From Flavobacteriales bacterium (GTDB lineage: Bacteria > Bacteroidota > Bacteroidia > Flavobacteriales_D > Parvicellaceae), in assembly GCA_015488785.1 (NCBI GenBank), contig WFNC01000193.1, positions 1 to 5,884 of the forward strand: a DNA stretch of 5,884 nucleotides, written 5' to 3'. The stretch's first letter is position 1. Every line of letters begins with the position of its first letter. The translations under genes and the position numbers were made by a program. The notes under the pieces were generated by a model. It was not told where the DNA came from. It saw nothing but the letters and a program-made list of their open reading frames with translations, and made no database searches. Shown piece after piece: positions 1 to 5,787 of this stretch.

Positions 1-17
1 TCATTAAATAAAAAAAT

Positions 18-491
18 ATGGCACAAGAAATAGAAAGAAAGTTTTTAGTATCAGGAGATTTTAAACAATATGTTGTAAAGCAAGCCAGAATAACTCAAGG
101 ATATTTATCTTCAATACCGGAGCGAACTGTACGTGCACGTGTTAAATGCGACAAGGGCTTTTTAACAATAAAAGGAATTGGTAGCAAATCTGGAGCGAGC
201 CGTTTTGAATGGGAAAGAGAAATTCCTGTTTCTGAAGCCAAGGATTTATTAAATATTTGCGAACCGGGAGTAATCGACAAAATCCGACACATAGTACCTG
301 AAAAATCAGGTCTTAAATTTGAAGTGGATGAATTTTATGGTGATAATGATGGACTAACAGTTGCCGAAATAGAGCTACCATCAGAAGATCATCCTTTTGA
401 AAAGCCAGCCTGGCTAGGTGCCGAAGTAACAGGGGATGTTAAATATTATAATTCAATGCTTATGAAAAATCCTTATAAGGACTGGAAATAA
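18..491 (+). CDS. CYTH-domain protein (inorganic triphosphatase / class IV adenylate cyclase-like)
   Basis: The 157-residue product is a single CYTH domain, the tunnel-shaped beta-barrel fold that binds triphosphates and divalent metal. The N-terminal signature EIERKFLV (residues 4-11, with the ExExK triad E4, E6, K8) is diagnostic. Further charged strands follow the family order: RARVK (39-43) with K52, the acidic strand FEWERE (63-68), KIR (88-90), FEVDEF (101-106) and AEIELP (117-121). Its length is normal for the short bacterial subfamily, in which characterised members mostly hydrolyse inorganic tripolyphosphate; the exact substrate cannot be read from sequence. It is soluble, with no signal peptide or membrane segment. 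The ATG follows an A-rich stretch without a clear Shine-Dalgarno, as is common in Bacteroidota. It stands alone: the next gene on this strand is a pseudogene about 100 bp downstream, and I see no terminator in between. Confidence 0.9.
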   Translation: MAQEIERKFLVSGDFKQYVVKQARITQGYLSSIPERTVRARVKCDKGFLTIKGIGSKSGASRFEWEREIPVSEAKDLLNICEPGVIDKIRHIVPEKSGLKFEVDEFYGDNDGLTVAEIELPSEDHPFEKPAWLGAEVTGDVKYYNSMLMKNPYKDWK

Positions 492-589
492 TCTCCACTA
501 CTTTATTTTATTAGATCCGTAAAATTTATTTTTCAGAAATTGTTATAGTTTATGTCTTCTAAATCAACAAATGATGCTAATGTGACCCG

Positions 590-1377
590 TTGGATATGCA
601 TAATTACAAAATAGAAAAGCTGCCGAAGCGTTCTAAGACAAAGGTTGAAGCTGTGCTTGCCGCGATTGGTGGACCGTTGGCAATATTTTCGTTTATACTT
701 ATTTATTTTGTGTTTAAACCCGGGTATTTACAGGTTATTTCGCCTGACTCACTTAGTAACTATGCCAAAAATATTTTCGACTTAGTTGGCTCATCCGAAT
801 TTACAAGAATGAATATTGCAATGCTTGCCATTTTTGTAGCAGGTATTATTTTATGGATGACAGAGGCAATTCCTAATTATTTAACATCATTGATAATAAT
901 AATTAGTTTGGTGCTTACGGGTGTGCTCAGTGAAAAAGATGCATATGCCCAGCTAGGACATAAAGTAATGTGGTTAAATATTATGTCGTTTGTGCTAGCA
1001 AGCATGCTTGTTAAAACCGGACTTGCCAAAAGATTTGCCCTGTGGTTTATTATTCATTTTGGACGGCATATACTCTTGGCGCGGGTTTTAAGGCAACCGA
1101 TTTATCATCAATTTCTGTAAATGCTATTTTTGATGCTCTTGGCTTAGGTTCCGGAACTCCGTTTTGGGCTCTTTATTTGTCGTTAACATTTGCCATGGCG
1201 TTTAGCGCATTAATATTTCAATCTAAAACCATGCGTACCATGATTTTTATTCCAATTGCCATTGGCGTTGCGCAACGTTTTGGATATGATGTGATTAGCC
1301 TTGCTCTTCCGGTAGCATTTTTAATTGAGCATGTTTACATGCTTCCTTTTAACATGGATTTTCACGACTTTAATTAA
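590..1377 (+). pseudogene. DASS/SLC13-family Na+:anion (dicarboxylate/sulfate) symporter, broken
   Basis: Two out-of-frame pieces of one divalent anion:sodium symporter. Piece one (about 596-1065) holds the N-terminal helices and the family-typical run WMTEAIPNYLTSL, then LGHKVMWLNIMSFVLASMLVKTGLAKR and WFIIHFGR. Piece two resumes in another frame (about 1060-1352) with AYTLGAGFKATDL and ends SKTMRTMIFIPIAIGVAQRFG...HVYMLPFN, which matches the second sodium-site region near the C-terminus. The intervening part, including the first Ser-Asn-Thr-type sodium motif, is missing; from family architecture I estimate 150-220 residues lost. The final codons after MLPFN (MDFHDFN, stop at 1375) are the left inverted repeat of the insertion sequence, so the true C-terminus is gone too. 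The start is unclear: TTG at 590 and ATG at 596 are in frame, while an ATG at 552 opens another frame (MSSKSTNDANVTR), perhaps the original N-terminus behind a further frameshift. It cannot be functional. Confidence 0.85.
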
Positions 1378-1383
1378 CCGTAC
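1353..1383 (+). repeat. Left terminal inverted repeat of the insertion sequence
   Basis: Begins CATGGATTTTCACG and ends ACCGTAC. Its reverse complement matches 3389-3420 in both blocks, about 23 of 31 positions overall with one gap. It supplies the in-frame stop that now ends the transporter remnant. Confidence 0.72.
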
Positions 1384-1415
1384 TAAAATCACATTCAATA
1401 ACACTTTATGCTTTT

Positions 1416-1453
1416 AAACATCAGACAACGTGATAGTTGTCTGATGTTTTTTT
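1416..1453 (+). terminator. Rho-independent terminator inside the left end of the insertion sequence
   Basis: A perfect 14-bp stem (AAACATCAGACAAC, 1416-1429; GTTGTCTGATGTTT, 1436-1449) encloses the six-base loop GTGATA and runs into a seven-T tract (1447-1453). It terminates plus-strand transcription. If the outer inverted repeats are the true ends of the element, this terminator belongs to it and would shield the transposase from transcripts entering through the disrupted transporter, a known way for insertion sequences to limit impinging transcription. If the element instead starts near 1628, it would be the terminator of the former transporter unit. Confidence 0.85.
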
Positions 1454-1470
1454 ATACCTATGTTTTTTAG

Positions 1471-1641
1471 GTACGGTATATATATAATTTTATGTTAAAT
1501 TATTCAGATTATCATACTGACTCAAAAAACAACAAAGATGCCTTAAAATACACTATATCAACATATAAAAATATTTTATTGAATTTACGTTGTTATTTAA
1601 CAAATTTATATTACTTTTACCACTACTAAAACATACCGTAC
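1471..1641. repeat. Internal inverted 9-mer GTACGGTAT / ATACCGTAC
   Basis: GTACGGTAT at 1471-1479 is the exact reverse complement of ATACCGTAC at 1633-1641, immediately before the transposase ATG. With the terminal copies, the core GTACGGT occurs four times in alternating orientation (1377-1383 reverse, 1471-1477 forward, 1635-1641 reverse, 3389-3395 forward). Such subterminal copies may be transposase-binding sites; that role is inferred. The 160-bp stretch enclosed is otherwise very AT-rich, and I see no convincing gene or promoter in it. Confidence 0.55.
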
Positions 1642-1643
1642 TT

Positions 1644-3386
1644 ATGAATAACTTGAGTTTTTTCACACAACCTATTTCTGTGCCACAGAAACAATATGAA
1701 GCTTTAAGGAAGTATTATGTGGAAAAGAAAAAAGCAAAAGACGTAGCTAAGGAATTTGGTTACACCTATAGGGCATTTACTTCAATTGTTTCTGATTTTA
1801 ATAATACAATTAAGGAGAAGTATTTTATCAATCCATTTTTTATCACCAAGAAGACCGGACGTCCCATGGCAGGTGATGGCAATAATATCAATGAGATTAT
1901 TTTCAGGTTACGGAAAAAGAATTTTTCCATTGAAGACATCAAGATCAGCTTAGATGCAATGGGTCATAAAATTGCCGAGAACACTATTTACCTGATGCTC
2001 AAAAAAGATGGCTTCGCAAGGCTTCCAAAACGCAGTAAACATGAAAAGCACCAGTTGGAGAAAGTAAAAATCAAAGCTGCAAAAACTTCTGTTTTATCTT
2101 TTGGCGACGAAAATTTCAAAACTTCATCGGGAGGCCTTCTTTGTTTTTTACCCTACATCAAGCAATATGGCATTGATAAATTAATCAGTAGCAGCTCGTA
2201 TCCCAGAACAAAATCTTTGGACGTAATGCAGTCAATCATGTCATTTTTAGCGTTGAAACTATCAGATATAAGGCGTTATAGTTCAGATGATATGTGGTGT
2301 ATGGACAGGGGGTCCGGCTTATTTGCAGGTTTAAATGTACTGCCTAAAACAAGTTGGTTTTCCTCTTATTCAGATCGTGTAACCAGAGATATGAATATTA
2401 ACTTTTTAAAACAAATGCACAAAACATGGCTTGAGTTGGGTTTGCTCGGAGATACTGTCAACCTTGATTTTACCACGATACCTTATTGGGGCGATGATGA
2501 TCAATTTGAGAACAATTGGGCAGGAAAAAGAAATAAAGCCCTTGCGAGTATGCTTGCAGTTTTGGCTCATGACCCAGGCACTGGGATAATAGATTATGGC
2601 AGGACAGATGTAAAACATAAAAATGAGAGTGATACCGTTTTAGAATTTTTAGACTTTTACAAGGATGGCGAACAAGGTGACAATCCTTTAAAATATATCA
2701 TATTTGATAGTAAGTTCACTAATTACGGGAATCTGCGCAAACTTGATGACAATAATGTGAAATTCATTACAATTCGAAGACGGGGCGCAAAAATTGTGGA
2801 AGAAATCAGAAACATCCCAAGTAAGGAATGGAAAAAAATAAGAGTTGAACAGTCCGGTAATAAAAAAAGAACAATAAAGGTTTATGAACAAACACTATGT
2901 CTTAAAGGTTATGGTAAAGATCTAAGGCAAATATATATTACAGGAAACGGCAAGATAAAACCTGCGATAATCATCACAAATGATTTTGAGAAGAGCATAA
3001 ATGAAATTGTCAGGAAATATGCAAGAAGGTGGTTGGTGGAAAAAGTAATATCAGAACATATTGAATTCTTTCATCTCAACAGGGTGTCATCTTCTATGGT
3101 TATAAAAGTTGACTTTGATTTGACGATGAGTATAGTAGCACATAATATTTATCGTCTTTTTGCACTTGATCTGGAAGGCTACTCCCACATGACGTCACAG
3201 AGCATCTATGAAAAATTTATTTCGAACCCGGCTGATGTAGAAATAAGAGAGCATAAAATAATAGTAAAGTTGAAAAAGAAAAGAAACTTACCAATGGTTC
3301 TTGAAAATATGGATAAATTCAAAGAATCAAAAATGCCTTGGTTAGATAACAAACAATTGGTTTTTGAAGGGGCAACTTATTCTTAA
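1644..3386 (+). CDS. DDE transposase, IS4-superfamily-like
   Basis: A 580-residue transposase from ATG 1644. The same frame opens upstream at TTG 1590, but that would add 18 residues read through the AT-rich leader and inner repeat, so I prefer the ATG. Residues 29-52 (KDVAKEFGYTYRAFTSIV) form a helix-turn-helix, and a second helical DNA-binding stretch follows (about 81-130). The catalytic core shows candidate acids D275 in VNLDFTTIPYWG, D355 in YIIFDSKF, and E466 in YARRWLVEKV. The last block carries Y459-(2)-R462-(3)-E466 of the IS4-superfamily YREK signature; the usual final Lys is replaced by Ile. A large insertion-rich beta region separates the second and third acids, as in IS4-type enzymes. 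No stop or frameshift interrupts it, so the element may still be active. The stop codon lies directly against the right-end repeat, and the next gene converges from the other strand. Confidence 0.86.
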   Translation: MNNLSFFTQPISVPQKQYEALRKYYVEKKKAKDVAKEFGYTYRAFTSIVSDFNNTIKEKYFINPFFITKKTGRPMAGDGNNINEIIFRLRKKNFSIEDIKISLDAMGHKIAENTIYLMLKKDGFARLPKRSKHEKHQLEKVKIKAAKTSVLSFGDENFKTSSGGLLCFLPYIKQYGIDKLISSSSYPRTKSLDVMQSIMSFLALKLSDIRRYSSDDMWCMDRGSGLFAGLNVLPKTSWFSSYSDRVTRDMNINFLKQMHKTWLELGLLGDTVNLDFTTIPYWGDDDQFENNWAGKRNKALASMLAVLAHDPGTGIIDYGRTDVKHKNESDTVLEFLDFYKDGEQGDNPLKYIIFDSKFTNYGNLRKLDDNNVKFITIRRRGAKIVEEIRNIPSKEWKKIRVEQSGNKKRTIKVYEQTLCLKGYGKDLRQIYITGNGKIKPAIIITNDFEKSINEIVRKYARRWLVEKVISEHIEFFHLNRVSSSMVIKVDFDLTMSIVAHNIYRLFALDLEGYSHMTSQSIYEKFISNPADVEIREHKIIVKLKKKRNLPMVLENMDKFKESKMPWLDNKQLVFEGATYS

Positions 3387-3388
3387 AA

Positions 3389-3420
3389 GTACGGTGCTTT
3401 TTTAACCGTGAAAATCCGTG
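3389..3420 (-). repeat. Right terminal inverted repeat of the insertion sequence
   Basis: Starts GTACGGT two bases after the transposase stop and ends CGTGAAAATCCGTG. It is the partner of the left repeat at 1353-1383. Everything to its right (AATAGTAC onward) belongs to the cassette region, not to the transporter gene seen beyond the left end. Confidence 0.72.
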
Positions 3421-3474
3421 AATAGTACATATTTCGGCGAAAAGCCGAAAAACGATACTTAATTGTTGTGTGTA
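3421..3474 (-). repeat. Truncated attC-like cassette site (site 0), cut by the insertion sequence
   Basis: Read on the minus strand it begins TACACACAAC just after the SMEK gene, in the same position and context as TACCGCCAAC after the 102-residue gene; both genes end TAATAAC before it. The site then folds: arm 3444-3460 (GCCGAAAAACGATACTT) pairs imperfectly with 3421-3438 (AATAGTACATATTTCGGC) around the loop GAAAA, with a perfect seven-pair top stem TTTCGGC/GCCGAAA. The outer end that should close with GTTG is missing because the insertion sequence begins at 3420. The hairpin could also act as a weak terminator for the convergent genes, although it lacks a good T tract. Confidence 0.6.
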
Positions 3475-4533
3475 GTTATTATTCATCCAGAATTGTCCAA
3501 TCCATTGTATTAAACATCTTGCTTAAAGAAATATCATTCTCTAATACCCAATCAATTATAACATTTATTGTCATATCGGTCAAAGTGACATAATGATGTA
3601 AAACTTCGCCAATATAGTTTTCACCAAAATAAATCACACTAGAATCTGATAATATTGCTATCTCTGATTGTAGTTCACTTTCTGTTAATCGAAGTGAGTT
3701 TCTTAAAACCTGAGGCAAAATTCCATATTCATCATAGAGATGATTAAATCTTCTTTTTGTTCCTCTCTCTGCAATAATTGGTATTAATTCTCTTGTTACT
3801 CTTGGAATTTTTGAAAGTTTAGAATACAGTTCTTGAATTATATTTAAATTAACCGTAGAATCGTCACAAACATCATCATCAAAGAAGTCTGCCAATTTAT
3901 TTGCATTCTCTGGTTTTTTACTGGGAATTTGTTCTAATTGATTATATAATGATGATTCGAAGTTACCTTCTGAATCTACGGGCTCCAATTCTATTCTAAC
4001 CTGTCTAAATTCTTTCTGAAATAAGGAATACAAAGAATCTAAAATAGCAATATCTGCAACCATTATATCTTTTAATAAATCATCAAGGTCGACAATATGT
4101 TGGTCAATTTTAAAAGAAAATTCATTTAACAAAGTTTCGTCAATTGTATAGGAGGTTGCTTTCTCTCCAACAATAAATACAAGAAACGTTTCATAATCAT
4201 TTTTCTGCTCATCTGTGATTGCCTCCAAAGTCGCTTTTATTTTTGGAGAATATTTTGTCGATGTAATCTGATATGCAATTTTGCTTCTTCTATCTCCTAA
4301 ATCAATTCCAGGTTCATTGACTCTTTCATTATTTAAGTTTATCAAGTCAAGGTTATAGACAATATTTAGAACCTCCCTACAAAAGTCTTCGGAAACTTTT
4401 GTAAGGTCATATAGTTTAAGTTTATTACGTGTCTGAATCTGATACTTTAATCCAGCAATATCATCTACGATTTTACCAATTATCAATCCTCTTGTTATCA
4501 TATTTTCTGTCGTCTTATTTAATTACACACAAC
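3465..4533 (-). mobile_element. Gene cassette A (SMEK-domain gene)
   Basis: The 1069-bp unit is delimited by GTTGTGTGTA (3465-3474) and its exact reverse complement TACACACAAC (4524-4533). It carries one gene, transcribed toward its own downstream site, with only 22 bp between the unit's start and the ATG. This compact layout, gene plus a palindromic recombination-like site, is that of an integron-type cassette. The boundaries are seen directly; mobility is inferred. Confidence 0.6.
3479..4501 (-). CDS. SMEK-domain protein, predicted nuclease-fold, probable defence or stress cargo
   Basis: The 340-residue product starts with a helical segment rich in Lys/Leu (about 1-55), followed by the block GIDLGD (65-70) and AYQITST (76-82), then a hydrophobic strand FLVFIVGEK (106-114) and the HIVDLDDLLKDI segment (135-146). 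This order is typical of the SMEK domain (about residues 5-165), whose D...Q-x-T strands resemble a restriction-endonuclease-like PD-(D/E)xK core; the usual catalytic Glu-x-Lys is replaced, so nuclease activity is uncertain. An acidic linker (170-215) leads to a C-terminal part (about 222-293) that looks like a winged helix: regular helices, then TESELQSEIAIL and a beta hairpin. SMEK-type domains often occur near antiphage genes, so a sensor or effector role is plausible but unproven. It is the sole gene of its cassette. The start ATG lies 22 bp inside the cassette; no Shine-Dalgarno is evident. Confidence 0.72.
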   Translation of the reverse strand: MITRGLIIGKIVDDIAGLKYQIQTRNKLKLYDLTKVSEDFCREVLNIVYNLDLINLNNERVNEPGIDLGDRRSKIAYQITSTKYSPKIKATLEAITDEQKNDYETFLVFIVGEKATSYTIDETLLNEFSFKIDQHIVDLDDLLKDIMVADIAILDSLYSLFQKEFRQVRIELEPVDSEGNFESSLYNQLEQIPSKKPENANKLADFFDDDVCDDSTVNLNIIQELYSKLSKIPRVTRELIPIIAERGTKRRFNHLYDEYGILPQVLRNSLRLTESELQSEIAILSDSSVIYFGENYIGEVLHHYVTLTDMTINVIIDWVLENDISLSKMFNTMDWTILDE

Positions 4534-4660
4534 GGTCAAGTATAAGCGTAGTGCGGGTTTTCATAGAAGTATGCTGTCAACCCGCACTAAAATTTCCTAG
4601 AAGTAGGATACTTTATTATAGCAACAATCCCCGCATTACGCTTATACAATGTTGGCGGTA
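4524..4660 (-). repeat. attC-like palindromic cassette junction site (site 1)
   Basis: A complete 137-bp site separates cassettes A and B. Plus-strand order: TACACACAAC (4524-4533), spacer GGTCAA, arm GTATAAGCGTAGTGCGGG (4540-4557), a 72-nt centre, arm CCCGCATTACGCTTATAC (4630-4647), spacer AAT, GTTGGCGGTA (4651-4660). The arms pair at 17 of 18 positions, and the outer CAAC/GTTG also pair; the unequal spacers (6 versus 3 nt) make the hairpin asymmetric, as in attC sites. The centre can form further hairpins: TAGTGCGGGTT/AACCCGCACTA (4549-4559 with 4579-4589), which competes with the long stem, and TCCTA-GAAG-TAGGA (4595-4608). The length falls within the known attC range, but neither core (GTTGTGT, GTTGGCG) fits the canonical GTTRRRY. 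I see no gene inside. Confidence 0.72.
4537..4544 (-). promoter_or_regulatory. Possible -7 promoter element for the SMEK gene, inside site 1
   Basis: On the minus strand this reads TATACTTG, one mismatch from the Bacteroidota -7 consensus TANNTTTG. It would place transcription start near 4530, about 29 nt before the ATG. I see no good -33 partner (TTG) upstream, so this is only a candidate. Confidence 0.22.
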
Positions 4661-4664
4661 GTTA

Positions 4665-4973
4665 TTATCCAAATACTTCCACATTTACTGTTATTGATGC
4701 ATCTTCTGAATATCTAATAGTCACTTGACTGTATTTTTTTGCAGATTCATCAGATAATTCATAGTTGAAAGATTTTGGAGTTCCTTTTATAGGTCCATTA
4801 CCTGATTTAACAAATAAGTCAAGGACTAAAATTGAAGGGTTAATTCCCTGAGGCGATGCGACATTAATCTCAATTATGTCATCAGCTCTGTAAGTCATTA
4901 TCGAGCCGTGAACGTAAAGTGACGCAGGTTGCTCTTTTAAATTTAAAATGGCATTAGCCGTTATGTTTCTCAT
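4665..4973 (-). CDS. Small hypothetical protein, probably beta-rich
   Basis: I do not recognise this 102-residue protein. It has no signal peptide, membrane segment or cysteine. Alternating hydrophobic/polar stretches (ASLYVHGSIMTY 17-28, DIIEINVAS 32-40, SILVLDLFVKSG 47-58, QVTIRYS 83-89, ASITVNVEVFG 92-102) suggest a small all-beta sandwich or barrel. It follows the cysteine-rich gene by 19 bp with no promoter between them, so the two are probably translated from one message and may act together, for example as effector and partner or immunity protein; that is conjecture from position. Its stop (TAA followed by TAAC) lies directly against the downstream cassette site, exactly as for the SMEK gene in cassette A. 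The ATG follows AAATAAG without a clear ribosome-binding site. Confidence 0.7.
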   Translation of the reverse strand: MRNITANAILNLKEQPASLYVHGSIMTYRADDIIEINVASPQGINPSILVLDLFVKSGNGPIKGTPKSFNYELSDESAKKYSQVTIRYSEDASITVNVEVFG

Positions 4974-4992
4974 CTTATTTAGTTTTTAGTTA

Positions 4993-5718
4993 TTAAATTC
5001 CTTTCCAACTTGAACAACTTTTTTCAGATTTAACGCTGAATTTAACTTGGTCAATTTTATTACCTATTTTTGCCGCTAAACATCCTTCAAAAGCCGCTTT
5101 GAATACAGGCAATGCACCTGATGCTCCAGTAGCTATTGCTGCAGCAACGGCAGCTGTTGCTGCTCCCTTAGCACATTCTTCTATGTGGTTTTTTATTGAG
5201 TTTTCAAAATTTGAAGGATAACAGATTTGTGCAAAAACTTTCTTTTTACAAGTTCTTCTATAAACTTTAGGAAGTTTGGTACAAGCTTTTCCATTAAATG
5301 GAATCTTAACACATCTGTTTTTCCATTCCGTCTTTGTCTCTGGCCAACCACCAATAGAGGCAATTGTGAACTTTTTACATTCTGTTCCTAATGCTTCAAG
5401 TGTAGACTCAATGCTAAAAAATGCTGAATTAGCCTTTAGCGTTTCATCGTTTTCTTCCCATAGAAAATCTTCATAGTCATCTTCAGAATTCGCATCTTCA
5501 AAATCCAATACTTCAGTTTTGTAACCTGATTCTGTAATGTATTCAACAAGTAATTTTGAATCATCACATTCTAATTCAGCAAGCTGTTTTGCTTGATTGT
5601 CATTCCCAGTGGTCACTTTAACAGTAGTTTTTGAACCATCAGGTTTTGTGCATTCGAAAGTGTATTCATAATTTCCACTTCCTAAATGCTTTTTGTCTTT
5701 TTGCACACAAGTACACAT
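4993..5718 (-). CDS. Hypothetical cysteine-rich protein with an Ala/Gly-rich hydrophobic segment
   Basis: I do not recognise this 241-residue protein. It has 12 cysteines (2, 4, 23, 51, 114, 136, 146, 157, 166, 182, 213, 235), high for a protein with no signal peptide at its MCTCVQ start. The N-terminal third (about 15-70) looks like a small beta domain (YEYTFECTKPDGSKTTVKVT); an acidic stretch follows (72-92, rich in Asp/Glu). Residues 130-166 are basic with four closely spaced Cys (C136, C146, C157, C166). Then comes a long Ala/Gly-rich hydrophobic stretch, about 185-219, with the core AAVAAAIATGASGALPVF, flanked by C182 and C213. Such a segment resembles membrane-inserting hairpins of bacteriocin-like or pore-forming peptides, but is also compatible with a buried helical pair. 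Function unknown; a toxin-like role is only a hypothesis. It is the first gene of cassette B, 69 bp inside its upstream border. Confidence 0.7.
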   Translation of the reverse strand: MCTCVQKDKKHLGSGNYEYTFECTKPDGSKTTVKVTTGNDNQAKQLAELECDDSKLLVEYITESGYKTEVLDFEDANSEDDYEDFLWEENDETLKANSAFFSIESTLEALGTECKKFTIASIGGWPETKTEWKNRCVKIPFNGKACTKLPKVYRRTCKKKVFAQICYPSNFENSIKNHIEECAKGAATAAVAAAIATGASGALPVFKAAFEGCLAAKIGNKIDQVKFSVKSEKSCSSWKGI

Positions 5719-5787
5719 ATTTTTTAAATTTTAGAATTAATCGCCTACTCTGTTAAGGTTTTTCGGCATCCACCAGTTTTTTTTAAT

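Larger units (their letters stand above)
1353..3420 (+). mobile_element. Complete insertion sequence, about 2.07 kb, with a DDE transposase
   Basis: The element is bounded by imperfect inverted repeats: 1353-1383 on the left and 3389-3420 on the right. The outer block (CATGGATTTTCACG versus the complement of CGTGAAAATCCGTG) matches at 13 of 14 positions, and the inner ACCGTAC block matches at 7 of 7, separated by 10-11 poorly conserved bases. It encloses one transposase gene (1644-3386) and a strong terminator at 1416-1453. The left repeat interrupts the transporter pseudogene; the right repeat abuts a truncated cassette site. The outer flanks (..CCTTTTAA and AATAGTAC..) share only AA, so no convincing target duplication is seen. 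The size and single long gene fit IS4-superfamily elements such as IS1634-like ones, but I cannot assign the family. An alternative right and left boundary is the shorter inverted pair hugging the gene (1628-1643 and 3387-3402). Confidence 0.72.

Noticed and set aside
1042..1377. The second transporter piece as an independent membrane protein
   Set aside because: Its first codons (MVYYSFWT) are an out-of-frame reading of the first piece, and its last seven codons come from the insertion-sequence repeat; it is a fragment.
1492..1629. A 45-codon open frame (starting MLNYSDYHTDSKNN) between the terminator and the transposase
   Set aside because: Very AT-rich, no ribosome-binding site, composition drifting to Tyr/Leu/Asn runs, and it ends in the inner repeat; most likely chance.
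1590..1643. Extended transposase N-terminus from TTG
   Set aside because: The extra 18 residues are hydrophobic noise from the AT-rich leader, and ATG 1644 precedes the first recognisable domain.
3432..3450. Stand-alone bidirectional terminator (TTTCGGC-GAAAA-GCCGAAA)
   Set aside because: No proper T tract on either strand, and the stem continues into longer imperfect arms, which fits a truncated cassette site better.
4524..4660. Canonical IntI-type attC site
   Set aside because: The box logic fits, but GTTGTGT and GTTGGCG do not match GTTRRRY, so I call it attC-like only.
5276..5476. Plus-strand open frame opposite the cysteine-rich gene, and similar antisense frames opposite the CYTH and transposase genes
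   Set aside because: They are antisense shadows of better-supported genes, with no family features of their own.
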